Shown: positions 18,009-32,392 of the stretch, piece after piece
How positions within the stretch are numbered: position 1 is the stretch's first letter
Layout of the letters: each line of letters opens with the position of its first letter
Assembly (NCBI RefSeq): GCF_021922985.1
Contig: NZ_CP040788.1
Span: forward strand, 930,001 to 994,000
Direction: 5' to 3'
Origin: Clavibacter michiganensis subsp. tessellarius
GTDB lineage: Bacteria; Actinomycetota; Actinomycetes; Actinomycetales; Microbacteriaceae
DNA: 64,000 nucleotides
Program-made: the position numbers and the translations under genes
Notes under the pieces: model-generated
What the model was told of the DNA's origin: nothing
Seen by the model: the letters and a program-made list of their open reading frames with translations, nothing else
Database searches by the model: none

Positions 18009-18929
18009 ATGGCTGACGCGGACGGACTGTACGAGATCGACACCGACATCGGCGAGGTCCCGACAGGCCTCCCCCTCGTCGCCGGGCTCACCGGGTTCTC
18101 CGACGCCGGGTCCGGGGTCTCCCAGGTCAGCGCCTACCTCCTCGACACGCTGAGCCACCGCGACGTGCTCCGCTTCGACACCGACACCCTGCTCGACTAC
18201 CGCGCCCGCCGTCCCACCATCTACTTCGACCAGGACCACCTCGCCGACTACCGTCCGGCGCGGCTCGCCCTCTACCTCGCGCACGACGAGATCGGCCAGC
18301 CGTTCCTCCTGCTCACGGGCTTCGAGCCGGACTTCCGCTGGGAGGCGTTCACGGCCGCCGTCCTCGGCATCGTCGACCGCTACCGCGTCTCGACCACCAC
18401 GTGGGTGCACAGCATCCCGATGCCCGTGCCGCACACGCGCGACATCAACGTGACGGTGAGCGGGAACCGCACGGAGCTCATCGACGCGCTCTCAGTCTGG
18501 AAGCCGCACACGCAGGTGCCGGCGAACGCCCTGCACCTGGTGGAGCACCGCCTGCACGACGCCGGGCACCCCGTGGCCGGGTTCGTCCTGCTCGTGCCGC
18601 ACTACCTGGCCGACACCGAGTTCCCGCTCGCCGCGGTGGCCGCGCTCGAGAGCATCAGCGCCGCGACCGGCCTGATCTTCCCCACCGACCGCCTGCGCGA
18701 GGAGGGCCGGGACTTCGTCGGCCGCATCGACGAGCAGGTCGCCGGCAACCAGGAGCTCGCCCGGCTCGTGACGACCCTCGAGGAGCGCTACGACAGCTAC
18801 ATGGAGGACACGCCCCTCAAGTCGCCGCTGACGGACGAGGACGGCGCGCTGCCCTCCGCAGACGAGATCGCCGCCGAGCTCGAGAAGTTCCTCGCGCGAC
18901 GCCGACCGGGGGACGGCGAGGCGGTCTGA
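18009..18929 (+). CDS. PAC2 (proteasome assembly chaperone) family protein
   Basis: A 306-residue soluble protein of the actinobacterial PAC2 family. Early it shows the pattern LVAGLTGFSDAGSGVSQVSAYLLDTL, then RPTIYFDQDHLADYRPARLALYLAHDEIGQPFLLLTG, cut by family convention into two strands of a phosphorylase-like fold; a C-terminal helical tail (about 235-300) is Glu/Arg-rich. Bacterial members have no established role and most hosts of this kind lack a proteasome. The start follows a leaderless-spaced -10 box. It is 58 nt upstream of the MFS gene on the same strand, which has its own -10. Confidence 0.85.
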   Translation: MADADGLYEIDTDIGEVPTGLPLVAGLTGFSDAGSGVSQVSAYLLDTLSHRDVLRFDTDTLLDYRARRPTIYFDQDHLADYRPARLALYLAHDEIGQPFLLLTGFEPDFRWEAFTAAVLGIVDRYRVSTTTWVHSIPMPVPHTRDINVTVSGNRTELIDALSVWKPHTQVPANALHLVEHRLHDAGHPVAGFVLLVPHYLADTEFPLAAVAALESISAATGLIFPTDRLREEGRDFVGRIDEQVAGNQELARLVTTLEERYDSYMEDTPLKSPLTDEDGALPSADEIAAELEKFLARRRPGDGEAV

Positions 18930-18973
18930 TCCGCCCGCCGGGACGGGCGCGCCGGTCCCGCGCACGACGCCGC

Positions 18974-18979
18974 TAGTCT
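18974..18979 (+). promoter_or_regulatory. -10 element of the MFS gene (near-leaderless)
   Basis: TAGTCT ends 8 nt before the ATG at 18988; GGGGGC between them could also act as a weak ribosome-binding site. Confidence 0.4.
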
Positions 18980-18987
18980 CGGGGGCG

Positions 18988-20310
18988 ATGAGCACACGCC
19001 GCGCCCGGATCGTCTTCGGCGTCGCCACCGTCGCCTACCTCTCCTCCGTCCTGCAGCGGGGGTCGCTCGGCGTCGCGGCCGTCGAGGCGGGCGACCGGTT
19101 CCACGTCTCCGCGGCGCTGCTGTCCACGCTCGCCGTCACCCAGCTCATCGTGTACGCGGCCCTGCAGATCCCCGTCGGCGTGCTCATCGACCGGGTCGGC
19201 CCCCGCGCGCTCCTCGCCGGCGGCGCCCTCCTCATGGTCGCCGGGCAGCTGACGCTCGCCTTCTCCACGACCCTCGAGGTGGCCGTCGCGGGACGCGTGC
19301 TGGTGGGCGCCGGGGACGCCATGACCTTCGTGTCGGGGCTCCGCCTCATCAACGCCTGGTACTCCGGGCCGCGGGTCCCCGTGCTCTCGCAGTGGTTCGC
19401 GAACGTCGGGCAGCTGGGGCAGGTGCTCTCGGCCGTCCCCCTCTCGCTCGTGCTGCACACCGCCGGCTGGACCCCGGCCTTCGTCGGCTCCGCATCGGTC
19501 GCGGTCGTGGCGCTGGTCGCCGTCGCGGTCGCGGTGCGGGACCGCCCGGCGGGGGATCCGCCTCCTCCCCGGGTGCCGTGGGCCGACTCGATGCGGGAGC
19601 TCGGGCGGAGCCTGCGCCGGCCGGGGACGCGCCTCGGCTTCTGGTCGCACTTCGTGACGCAGTCGCCCGGCGGCGTGTTCAGCCTGCTCTGGGGGTTCCC
19701 GTTCCTCGTCGGGGGACTCGGCTACAGCCCGGCGCTCGCCTCCGGGCTCCTCATCGTCATCGTGGCCTCGGGAATGGTGGTCGGCCCGGTCATCGGGATC
19801 CTCACGGGGCGGTTCCCGTTCCGCCGCTCGAACCTCGTCCTCGGCATCGTCGTGATGATGGGCGCGGCCTGGGCGCTCGTGCTCCTCTGGCCCGGCGTCC
19901 CGCCGCTCGGGGCGGTGCTCGTGATGGTCGTGGCGATCGGGATCGGCGGGACGGGATCGCAGGTCGGCCTCGACTTCGCCCGCACGTTCAACCCGCCGCG
20001 GAGCCTCGGCGCGGCCTCTGGCGTGGTCAACGTCGGCGGCTTCACCGCGAGCTTCACGACCATGCTGCTCATCGGCATCGCCCTGGACGTGCAGGACGGC
20101 ATCCGGGTGGCCGGCGGCGCGGCGAGCGACCTCTACTCCCTCGACGCGTTCCGGCTCGCGTTCGCGGTGCAGTACCTCGTGGTCGGGTTCGGCGTCGTCA
20201 TGCTCGTCCGCACCCGGCGTCGCACCCGTCGGGCGATGGCCGACGAGGGAATGCGGGTGGGGCCCCTGTGGGTTGCCTACCTCGACAGGCGACGCCGCCG
20301 CCGCGCGTGA
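18988..20310 (+). CDS. MFS transporter
   Basis: A 440-residue integral membrane protein with about 12 hydrophobic helices and a central basic loop (about 185-215), the major facilitator pattern. The loop-2/3 motif is GVLIDRVGPRALLAGGAL (G-x-L-x-D-R-x-G-x-R type). The substrate cannot be read from the sequence; the pairs of small and large helices and absence of substrate-binding charges resemble nitrate/sugar/drug-type MFS exporters only loosely. The C-terminal tail is Arg-rich. It is flanked by the PAC2 gene and sigA, neither of which suggests a substrate. Confidence 0.85.
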   Translation: MSTRRARIVFGVATVAYLSSVLQRGSLGVAAVEAGDRFHVSAALLSTLAVTQLIVYAALQIPVGVLIDRVGPRALLAGGALLMVAGQLTLAFSTTLEVAVAGRVLVGAGDAMTFVSGLRLINAWYSGPRVPVLSQWFANVGQLGQVLSAVPLSLVLHTAGWTPAFVGSASVAVVALVAVAVAVRDRPAGDPPPPRVPWADSMRELGRSLRRPGTRLGFWSHFVTQSPGGVFSLLWGFPFLVGGLGYSPALASGLLIVIVASGMVVGPVIGILTGRFPFRRSNLVLGIVVMMGAAWALVLLWPGVPPLGAVLVMVVAIGIGGTGSQVGLDFARTFNPPRSLGAASGVVNVGGFTASFTTMLLIGIALDVQDGIRVAGGAASDLYSLDAFRLAFAVQYLVVGFGVVMLVRTRRRTRRAMADEGMRVGPLWVAYLDRRRRRRA

Positions 20311-20522
20311 CGGTGGCTCGTCCTCACGCGCATCCGTGCAATAATCAGGTACGGACCCGTTCATGTCCCGCATCTCGCGCCGCCCCGGTGGTGCACGAGC
20401 AGCGGACTTGACATGGGTCCTAGCAATGTCCGAAAACAACCCCGACCCACCTCCGGCAGGTCACCCCGCAGAGCCACCGCGGAGCGCGAGACCGGTCGCC
20501 CGTGGGGACGAAAGGTGTTCGC

Positions 20523-22010
<1,488 letters not shown>

Positions 22011-22013
22011 GCC

Positions 22014-23294
22014 GTGCCGCTGCGCCTCGCCGTCGCCGCGGGACGGGCCGCCCGCTGGGCCGCCCGTCTCCGCGGCGGCGGTTCCGCCGTGCCCGGCGTC
22101 GTCGCCCTCCGCCTCGAGCCGCGCTTCCTCGAGCGCACCATCGCCGACCTGCCGCACGGCGTGGTCGCCGTCACCGGCTCCAACGGCAAGTCGACGACCA
22201 CCCACATGCTCACCGCCGTCCTCCGGGCGCACGGGCTCCGCGTGTTCACGAACCCCTCAGGCGGCAACCTGCCGCAGGGCATCGCGTCGGCCGTGCTGGC
22301 GGATGCGGACGCCTCCGGGCGCCTGGACGCCGACGTCGCCGTGCTCGAGATCGACGAGGCCTACGGCGTCGCGCTCTCGGCGCTGCTGACCCCGCGCACG
22401 GTGCTCCTGCTCAACATCCAGATCGACCAGCTGAACCGCTTCCACGAGCCCGACCGCGTGGTCGGCATGCTGGAGCGCATCGCCGCGACCGCCACGGAGG
22501 CCGTGGTCGCGAACCGCGACGACGCCAACGTCAACGCCATCGCCGCGGACGCGACGTCGTCCGGCCGCGTCGCCGTCGACTGGTTCGGCGTCTCCCCGGG
22601 CCTGCTCGGCGACAGCAAGCACGGGCTCGCCTCCGCGCCGCGCTACGGCTCCGAGGAGCCGGCGCCCGTCGAGGCGCGCGCCGCGGTGGAGGCCGTGGCG
22701 CTCGAGGGGCGCGACGCCGTCTTCCGCCTCGCCTCGGGCGACCTCACCGCGACGCTCCCGTCCCGCGGGCTGCACTACGCGGTCGACGCCGCCGGGGCGC
22801 TCGCCACGGCCCGCCGGGTCCTCGGCGACCGCTTCGACCCCGCCCTCGCCGCCCAGGGCCTCGGCTCCGTCGCCGCCGTCTACGGACGCGGGGAGGTGCT
22901 GCGGGCCGGGGACGAGGACATCGAGATCATCATGATGAAGAACCCGGCGAGCCTCCAGATGAACCTGGACGCGCTGGACGACCCGCCCGAGCAGGTGCTC
23001 CTCGCGGTCGACGACGGCACGCCCGACCCGTCGTGGATCTACGACACCGACCTGTCCGCGCTCACGCACGCCGACGTCGTCTCGGGTACGAAGGGCTACC
23101 AGCTCGCCGTGCGCTTCGGCTACGAGGGGCTCGAGGTCGGCCGCGTAGAACCCGACCTTCGCCGCGCCGTGCAGACGTTCCTCGCGCTGGAGAAGCCGTC
23201 CCGCGGGGTCAAGACCATGATCGTCAACTACGAGCAGATGATGGCGATCCGCCGCATCCTCGGGCGGACGGACCTCGAGGGGGGACCGGCGTGA
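22014..23294 (+). CDS. murT: MurT-like Mur ligase (lipid II isoglutaminyl synthase subunit homologue), cysteine-free
   Basis: MurT activates the D-Glu alpha-carboxylate of lipid II with ATP; with GatD it normally makes D-isoglutamine. This 426-residue homologue has the P-loop GSNGKSTTTHML (about residues 56-67), the Mur ligase motifs VLEIDEAYG and LLLNIQIDQLNRFHEPDRV, and the DUF1727 C-terminus ending with MIVNYEQMMAIRRILG. The protein contains no cysteine at all, so the Cys4 zinc ribbon found in characterised MurT (expected in the region around residues 200-240) is absent. It starts with a GTG only 3 nt after sigA and overlaps gatD by 4 nt (GTGA), indicating translational coupling. Confidence 0.9.
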   Translation: MPLRLAVAAGRAARWAARLRGGGSAVPGVVALRLEPRFLERTIADLPHGVVAVTGSNGKSTTTHMLTAVLRAHGLRVFTNPSGGNLPQGIASAVLADADASGRLDADVAVLEIDEAYGVALSALLTPRTVLLLNIQIDQLNRFHEPDRVVGMLERIAATATEAVVANRDDANVNAIAADATSSGRVAVDWFGVSPGLLGDSKHGLASAPRYGSEEPAPVEARAAVEAVALEGRDAVFRLASGDLTATLPSRGLHYAVDAAGALATARRVLGDRFDPALAAQGLGSVAAVYGRGEVLRAGDEDIEIIMMKNPASLQMNLDALDDPPEQVLLAVDDGTPDPSWIYDTDLSALTHADVVSGTKGYQLAVRFGYEGLEVGRVEPDLRRAVQTFLALEKPSRGVKTMIVNYEQMMAIRRILGRTDLEGGPA

Positions 23295-24019
23295 GCGACG
23301 TCCTGCGCATCCTGCACCTCTACCCGGAGGAGCTCGGCATCAACGGCGACCGCGGGAACGTGACGGTGCTCGTCGAGCGCGCGCGCATCCGCGGCATCCG
23401 CACGGAGGTCGTCCGTCACGCCCCGGGCGGCGGGCACCCCGGCGACGCCGACCTCGTCTTCGCGGGATCCGGTCCGCTCTCCGCGCAGCGCACGGTGCTG
23501 CCGGACCTCGTCGCGCACGCGGCGCACCTCGTCGCGCTCCAGGCGGCCGGCGTGCCGCTCCTCGCCGTGGGCGGCGGCCTGCAGCTGCTGGGGGAGACCG
23601 TGCGGCTCGTCGACGGCGGCGAGCTCGTGGGCGCCGGCGTGCTGCCCGTGCGCACGACGCTCACGGCGTCGCGTCAGGTGGGCGACCTCGTCGTCGACAC
23701 GGCCGAGGGCGAGCTCGTCGGCTACGAGAACCACGGCTCGACGCTCGACGTCGGCGACCACGCGCCCCTCGGCACCGTGCGGGCGGGATCCGGCAACGGC
23801 GGCGGCCATGAGGGCGTGCGCGTCGGATCCTCGATCGGCACGCACCTGGGCGGCCCCGTGCTCGCGCTCAACCCGCGGCTCGCGGACGAGCTGCTCGGCG
23901 CCGCGCTCGCGCGTCACGGCCGGGAGCTCCCCGCGGACATCTCGGGCACGCTCGAGCGCCTCGACGGCTGGGCGCGCGAGGCGCGCGCCACCGTCATGGC
24001 CCGTCCCGCCCACTACTGA
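23291..24019 (+). CDS. gatD: GatD-like type 1 glutamine amidotransferase homologue lacking the catalytic Cys and His
   Basis: GatD supplies ammonia from glutamine to MurT. This 242-residue homologue keeps the overall class I amidotransferase outline (LRILHLYPEELGINGDRGNV start, GYENHGSTLDVG, GVRVGSSIGTHLGGPVLALNP). However, the nucleophile elbow reads LLAVGGGLQLLG, with Gly94 (codon GGC, 23570-23572) where family members have Cys94. The His of the expected THLHGP-type motif is Gly (about residue 187). The upstream GGGQD-type motif is also altered (GSGPLSAQ). It should therefore be unable to hydrolyse glutamine. The GTG start overlaps the murT stop by 4 nt, so the two are still made together, and the reading frame is intact, arguing for a retained non-glutaminase role. 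Confidence 0.88.
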   Translation: MSDVLRILHLYPEELGINGDRGNVTVLVERARIRGIRTEVVRHAPGGGHPGDADLVFAGSGPLSAQRTVLPDLVAHAAHLVALQAAGVPLLAVGGGLQLLGETVRLVDGGELVGAGVLPVRTTLTASRQVGDLVVDTAEGELVGYENHGSTLDVGDHAPLGTVRAGSGNGGGHEGVRVGSSIGTHLGGPVLALNPRLADELLGAALARHGRELPADISGTLERLDGWAREARATVMARPAHY

Positions 24020-24079
24020 CGGTCGTCCGTCGACCGCCCGCGCGGCCGCTCGCGGAAGGCGGGCGACCGGGGACGACGA

Positions 24080-24109
24080 AGGGCGCACCCTCCGAGGAGG
24101 ATGCGCCCT
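24080..24109. terminator. Bidirectional terminator between gatD and the DUF7455-like gene
   Basis: GGGCGCA (24081-24087) pairs with TGCGCCC (24102-24108) around a CCTCC/GGAGG inner stem, between convergent genes. Confidence 0.65.
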
Positions 24110-24145
24110 GGGTCGTGCCGGGCGGAACCGGCGCCGGATCGGCGG

Positions 24146-24373
24146 CTAGGCCCGCTCGTCGAGCAGGCGGCTCGACTCGTCGTGCCAGCTCGTGGCGATG
24201 GCCGACAGCTTCTCCTGGTACTTCTTGCCGTGGTGGGCGCAGAAGAGGAGCTCGGAGCTGTTGACCTCGACTCGGATGTAGGCCTGCGCCCCGCAGCTGT
24301 CGCAGCGGTCGTTGGCGGTGAGCTGGTGGTTGTCGAGCTCGTCCACGGGACGCTCGGTCGCGGTCGGTGTCAT
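24146..24373 (-). CDS. Small zinc-ribbon protein (DUF7455-like)
   Basis: A 75-residue protein with CDSCGAQAYIRVEV ... LLFCAHHGKKY, a CxxC plus CxxH set that probably binds one zinc ion, flanked by a disordered start and a Glu/Ser C-terminal helix. Small proteins of this type are common in actinobacteria near sigA and are annotated as DUF7455 or hypothetical; their role is not known. The ATG at 24371-24373 has GGAGGGGAGC just upstream, and TTGACG near 24417 on the same strand could be part of its promoter. It diverges from parE. Confidence 0.75.
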   Translation of the reverse strand: MTPTATERPVDELDNHQLTANDRCDSCGAQAYIRVEVNSSELLFCAHHGKKYQEKLSAIATSWHDESSRLLDERA

Positions 24374-24584
24374 GTGATGCTCCCCTCCGGGTCGGGTCTG
24401 GGTCGAGCCGAATGCGTCAAGTAGACCACGTGCTCCCGGGTGACCGCTGTCCTCGCGCCCGCCGTTTCGCTCTGCGCGTAGGCGCGGGCCGGGACGGCGG
24501 GTCGGAGGGGGAGGCACCGGGTGGCGGTTAAGATCGACACCGGCTCGCGTCCGGCGAACGCCGGACGCACATGGAGGACAGCAC

Positions 24585-26663
<2,079 letters not shown>

Positions 26664-26680
26664 GGCGGGGCGCCCGAGGG

Positions 26681-26737
26681 CGCGCACGACGACGGCCGCG
26701 GACCTGGAAGGGTCCGCGGCCGTCGTCGTCGTGCGCG
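26681..26737. terminator. Large bidirectional terminator between parE and parC
   Basis: A stem of about 24 bp, with 3 extra nt in the right arm, closes on the loop TGGAAG. Both arms are CG-rich and it lies between the two stop codons. Confidence 0.8.
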
Positions 26738-26742
26738 CGGGC

Positions 26743-29289
<2,547 letters not shown>

Positions 29290-29373
29290 GGACTCTCTGG
29301 GTCGGGATCGCGCTGCTTCGGATCGGCGTCACGACGCGGATGCGCGTCGGGCTGCTGTGGCAGACTGGGCCGG

Positions 29374-30513
29374 ATGGCCCCCATGCTACCGGCGCCCGGA
29401 TCCGGCCGGATGAGCCTCACCGCGGTCCTGCCCGGCTGCCTCGCCGCCCTCGCGGGGGAGGGGTCGGAGGCGTCCCTGCCCCCGGTCGACCGCGCCGTGG
29501 TCGTGCTCGTCGACGGGCTCGGATCCGCCGCCCTCCGCGCGCGGGCCGGTCACGCGCGGAACCTGGTGCGCGACTGGCGGAAGCGCGACCTCGTCGACGT
29601 GGGCTTCCCCACCACGACCGCCGCCAGCATCACCTCGTTCACCACGGGGGTGCGCGCCGGGGAGCACGGCCTCGTGGGCTACAGCGCGCTCGACCCCGCG
29701 GGCGACCGCGTCCTCAAGCTCCTCTCCGGCTGGGATGCCTGGAGCGTGCCGGAGGAGTGGCAGCCCGTCCCCACGGTCTTCGAGCGCGCGGCCGCGCAGG
29801 GCCTCGCGGCGTTCGCGGTCGGGCCGGCGCGCTACTCCGGATCCGGCTTCTCGCGCGCCGCCCTCCGCGGCGCGACGTACGTGGCCGCCGAGTCCATGGC
29901 CGACCGGTTCGCCACGACCCGGGCGCTGCTGGACCGCACGCCGCGCGCGCTGGTCTACCTGTACGTCCCCGAGCTCGACCAGGCCGCGCACTCGCACGGC
30001 TGGCAGTCCGACCGCTGGCTGCGGGGGCTCGAGGAGCTCGACGCGGCCTTCGGCCCGTTCCGGGACCGCCTCGGCGCCCGCGAGGGGCTGCTCGTCACCG
30101 CGGACCACGGGATCGTCGACGTGCCCGCGGAGTCGCAGGTGCTCTTCGACCGCGTGCCCGAGCTCGTGGCGGGCGTCCGGCACGTCGCCGGCGAGCCGCG
30201 CTGCCTGCACCTGCACCTCGAGCCCGGCGTCGACGCCGACGCGCTGGCCGACGCGTGGCGCGCCTCCGAGGGCAGCCGCGCCCACGTGGCCACGCGCGAG
30301 GAGGCCGTCGCGGCGGACTGGTACGGCGGCGTACGCGACGGGGTCGCCGCGCGCATCGGGGACGTGGTCGTCGCCGCGCGCGCGCTCATCGCCTACTACG
30401 ACGGGCGCCCGCGCGACCAGGGCGCACGGCGCATGGTCGGCCAGCACGGGTCCTTCTCCGACGAGGAGCGGCTCGTGCCGCTCATCCGCGCCGGGGCCTT
30501 CGCGCGCGACTGA
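29374..30513 (+). CDS. Alkaline-phosphatase-superfamily nucleotide pyrophosphatase/phosphodiesterase
   Basis: A 379-residue metal-dependent hydrolase of the type I phosphodiesterase/nucleotide pyrophosphatase family. Metal and nucleophile motifs: VLVDGLG (first Asp), PTTTAASITSFTTG (catalytic Thr), VPELDQAAHSHG (Asp/His ligands), TADHGIVDV (Asp-His), and a last His in VGQHGSFSDEERLVPL. No signal peptide or membrane segment is visible, so it is probably cytoplasmic. The substrate is unknown. ATG 29374 is taken because it follows CAGACT by 7 nt (leaderless pattern); ATG 29410 is an alternative. It diverges from parC and converges on sepH. Confidence 0.85.
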   Translation: MAPMLPAPGSGRMSLTAVLPGCLAALAGEGSEASLPPVDRAVVVLVDGLGSAALRARAGHARNLVRDWRKRDLVDVGFPTTTAASITSFTTGVRAGEHGLVGYSALDPAGDRVLKLLSGWDAWSVPEEWQPVPTVFERAAAQGLAAFAVGPARYSGSGFSRAALRGATYVAAESMADRFATTRALLDRTPRALVYLYVPELDQAAHSHGWQSDRWLRGLEELDAAFGPFRDRLGAREGLLVTADHGIVDVPAESQVLFDRVPELVAGVRHVAGEPRCLHLHLEPGVDADALADAWRASEGSRAHVATREEAVAADWYGGVRDGVAARIGDVVVAARALIAYYDGRPRDQGARRMVGQHGSFSDEERLVPLIRAGAFARD

Positions 30514-30541
30514 CCCGGATGCGGCGCCGCGGCGGACCGCG

Positions 30542-31726
30542 TCAGGCCAGGTCGTCGTCGCTGCGCGCGCCGAAGACGATCTCGTCCCAGCTCGGCATCG
30601 CCGTCCGGCCGCGTCGTCCGGAGGCCTTGCCGGCTCCCCGCGACTCGGCGCCGCCCGGGGTCCGCAGGCCCTCGTCCTCGTCGTCGGCCGGAGAGCGCTC
30701 GCGTCCCGTCTCCCCGCGGCCGATCCCGGGGATCACCGTGGAGCGCACCGGGGCGGAACCGCGCTGCCCGCCGCGCGGACGCGTGAGCTGCTCGCCGCCG
30801 TGCGCGGCGGGCACGGGCGACTCGACGGCGTCGTCGCCCTCGTCCTCGCGCGGCACCGACTCGCGCTCCCCGCGCCGGCGGCGGAGCGCCTCCAGCAGGT
30901 CGGCGGTCTCGTTCAGCTCGGCCTGCGCGACGCGGGCCGGCTGCTGGCTGCCGGCGGGGTGGTTGCCCTGGCGCCCGAGGTGGGCCACGGACGCGCCCTC
31001 CTCGCGGCGCGGGACGTCCCACTGCTGGGGCGCGGTGTCCTGCGTCGCGGACGGGGTGGGCTCCGGGAGGCGGAACGCCCCGCTGTCGAACCGCGTGACG
31101 CCGTCCTCCTGGTGCGTGTCCACCGCCTCGGGCGGCAGCGCCCGGAGCCTCGGGATGAGTGCGCCGCGGATCTCGCCCTGCTGGGACAGCGTGACGGCCT
31201 CGTTGTTCGCGGGGGAGAGGGCGTGCTTCTTGGGGTCGTAGGTCCAGCGCGCGTCGTGGTCGATGTCCTCGGAGGTGAAGGACACCTTCACCACCCATCC
31301 GCCGAGCTGCTCCTTCCAGCTGCTCCAGCGCACCTCGGTCGCGCCCAGCGACTCGAGGCGCTCCTCGATGACCTGGCCGAAGAGCGTGCCCTGGCCCATC
31401 GGGTCGACCTCGATGGCCGTGTGCACGGGGACCTTCATCGCGCTGCGGACCACGTGCTCGCGCTCGGCGACGACGGGGCCCTCGAACTTGCGCACGTACT
31501 CGACGGACGCCCCGGTCTCCCGGGCGACGTCCTCGGCGCTCATGCCCTGGCGGATGAACGACTGGATGATGCGGGGCGCGGCCTTGCGCACGGCGCCGCC
31601 GTCCCCCGTCTGGCGGCGCAGCGCCTGGCGGAACGCGTCGTCCATGGCGAGGCGGTGGCGTTCGCCGCCCGCCGCCTCGACGACGAGGGCGCCGTCCTCG
31701 ACTCCGACGATCTTCAGATCCTGCAT
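30542..31726 (-). CDS. sepH: Septation protein SepH (DUF3071)
   Basis: SepH is an actinobacterial cell-division protein that binds FtsZ and promotes its assembly. This 394-residue homologue has the conserved N-terminal domain: MQDLKIVGVEDGALVVEA, AMDDAFRQAL, PRIIQSFIRQGMSAEDVARETG (a helix-turn-helix-like stretch), and YVRKFEGPVVAEREHVV. A second conserved block (WSSWKEQLGGWVVKVSF) is followed by a long disordered Arg/Pro/Glu-rich tail. The start ATG is at 31724-31726 on the minus strand, matching the family N-terminus; the frame is open 12 codons further upstream. It converges on the phosphodiesterase and diverges from the DUF4193 gene. Confidence 0.9.
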   Translation of the reverse strand: MQDLKIVGVEDGALVVEAAGGERHRLAMDDAFRQALRRQTGDGGAVRKAAPRIIQSFIRQGMSAEDVARETGASVEYVRKFEGPVVAEREHVVRSAMKVPVHTAIEVDPMGQGTLFGQVIEERLESLGATEVRWSSWKEQLGGWVVKVSFTSEDIDHDARWTYDPKKHALSPANNEAVTLSQQGEIRGALIPRLRALPPEAVDTHQEDGVTRFDSGAFRLPEPTPSATQDTAPQQWDVPRREEGASVAHLGRQGNHPAGSQQPARVAQAELNETADLLEALRRRRGERESVPREDEGDDAVESPVPAAHGGEQLTRPRGGQRGSAPVRSTVIPGIGRGETGRERSPADDEDEGLRTPGGAESRGAGKASGRRGRTAMPSWDEIVFGARSDDDLA

Positions 31727-32051
31727 GTGTTCCACGCCTCTCGCGCTCACTGGACGATTCACGATGACACGAACCGGCCCCTCTTCCGGGGAATACGCGT
31801 GGCGCGCCGCGACTTGTGTCGGACGAGAGCGCCGGGAGGCGGGATCGCGGCGCCGGACGGCACTCAGTTAGTGCGCGAACGGTGTACCGTGTGAGTCCGC
31901 ATCCGCGGCCCGGAGACGGGTCGGCGCTCCGCATCGGAACGGCCGATCAGGCGCCTCGCGAGGGGTCCTGGAGCGGTTTGCTATCCGGATGCGATTCATG
32001 CAAACTGTGCCCGCCGATTCCGTTCGGCGGTTATTCGAGAAGTGGACAGGA

Positions 32052-32345
32052 ATGGCAACTGATTACGACGCCCCGCGCAAGACGGAGGACGACTCCGACT
32101 CGATCGAGGCTCTGAAGGAGCGCGTCCCGGACCGCATGTCCGGGGTCGTGGACGTCGACGATGCCGACAACCCCGGGAGCTTCGACCTCGCCGGAGCCGA
32201 CCTCTCCGACCTCGAGCTCGAGACCGTGGTGCTGCCGCCGCAGGCGGACGAGTTCACCTGCGTGAGCTGCTTCCTCGTGAAGCACCGCTCGCAGATCGAC
32301 CACCAGGAGAAGCTCGGGCCCATCTGCCAGGAGTGCGCCGCCTAG
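32052..32345 (+). CDS. DUF4193 family protein
   Basis: A 97-residue acidic protein beginning MATDYDAPRKTEDD and ending with two CxxC pairs (TCVSCFLVKHRSQ ... ICQECAA), so probably a single zinc ribbon. It is a very conserved actinobacterial family of unknown function; the same neighbourhood (DUF4193, DUF3093, dut, DUF3710, DUF3159) is shared with other actinobacteria, including mycobacteria. The ATG at 32052 fits the family start; an in-frame ATG at 31989 would add 21 unconserved residues. AGTGGACAGGA just upstream may serve as the ribosome-binding site. Confidence 0.9.
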   Translation: MATDYDAPRKTEDDSDSIEALKERVPDRMSGVVDVDDADNPGSFDLAGADLSDLELETVVLPPQADEFTCVSCFLVKHRSQIDHQEKLGPICQECAA

Positions 32346-32392
32346 CGCGACGCCGGGCGAGAGCCCCTAGAGGCCCCGCGCCTCACCGCACG

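Noticed and set aside
20408..20413. TTGACA as a -35 box for sigA
   Set aside because: No acceptable -10 at 16-19 nt spacing (the sequence there is CGAAAA); TAGCAA is only 7 nt away. The sigA promoter cannot be placed from sequence.
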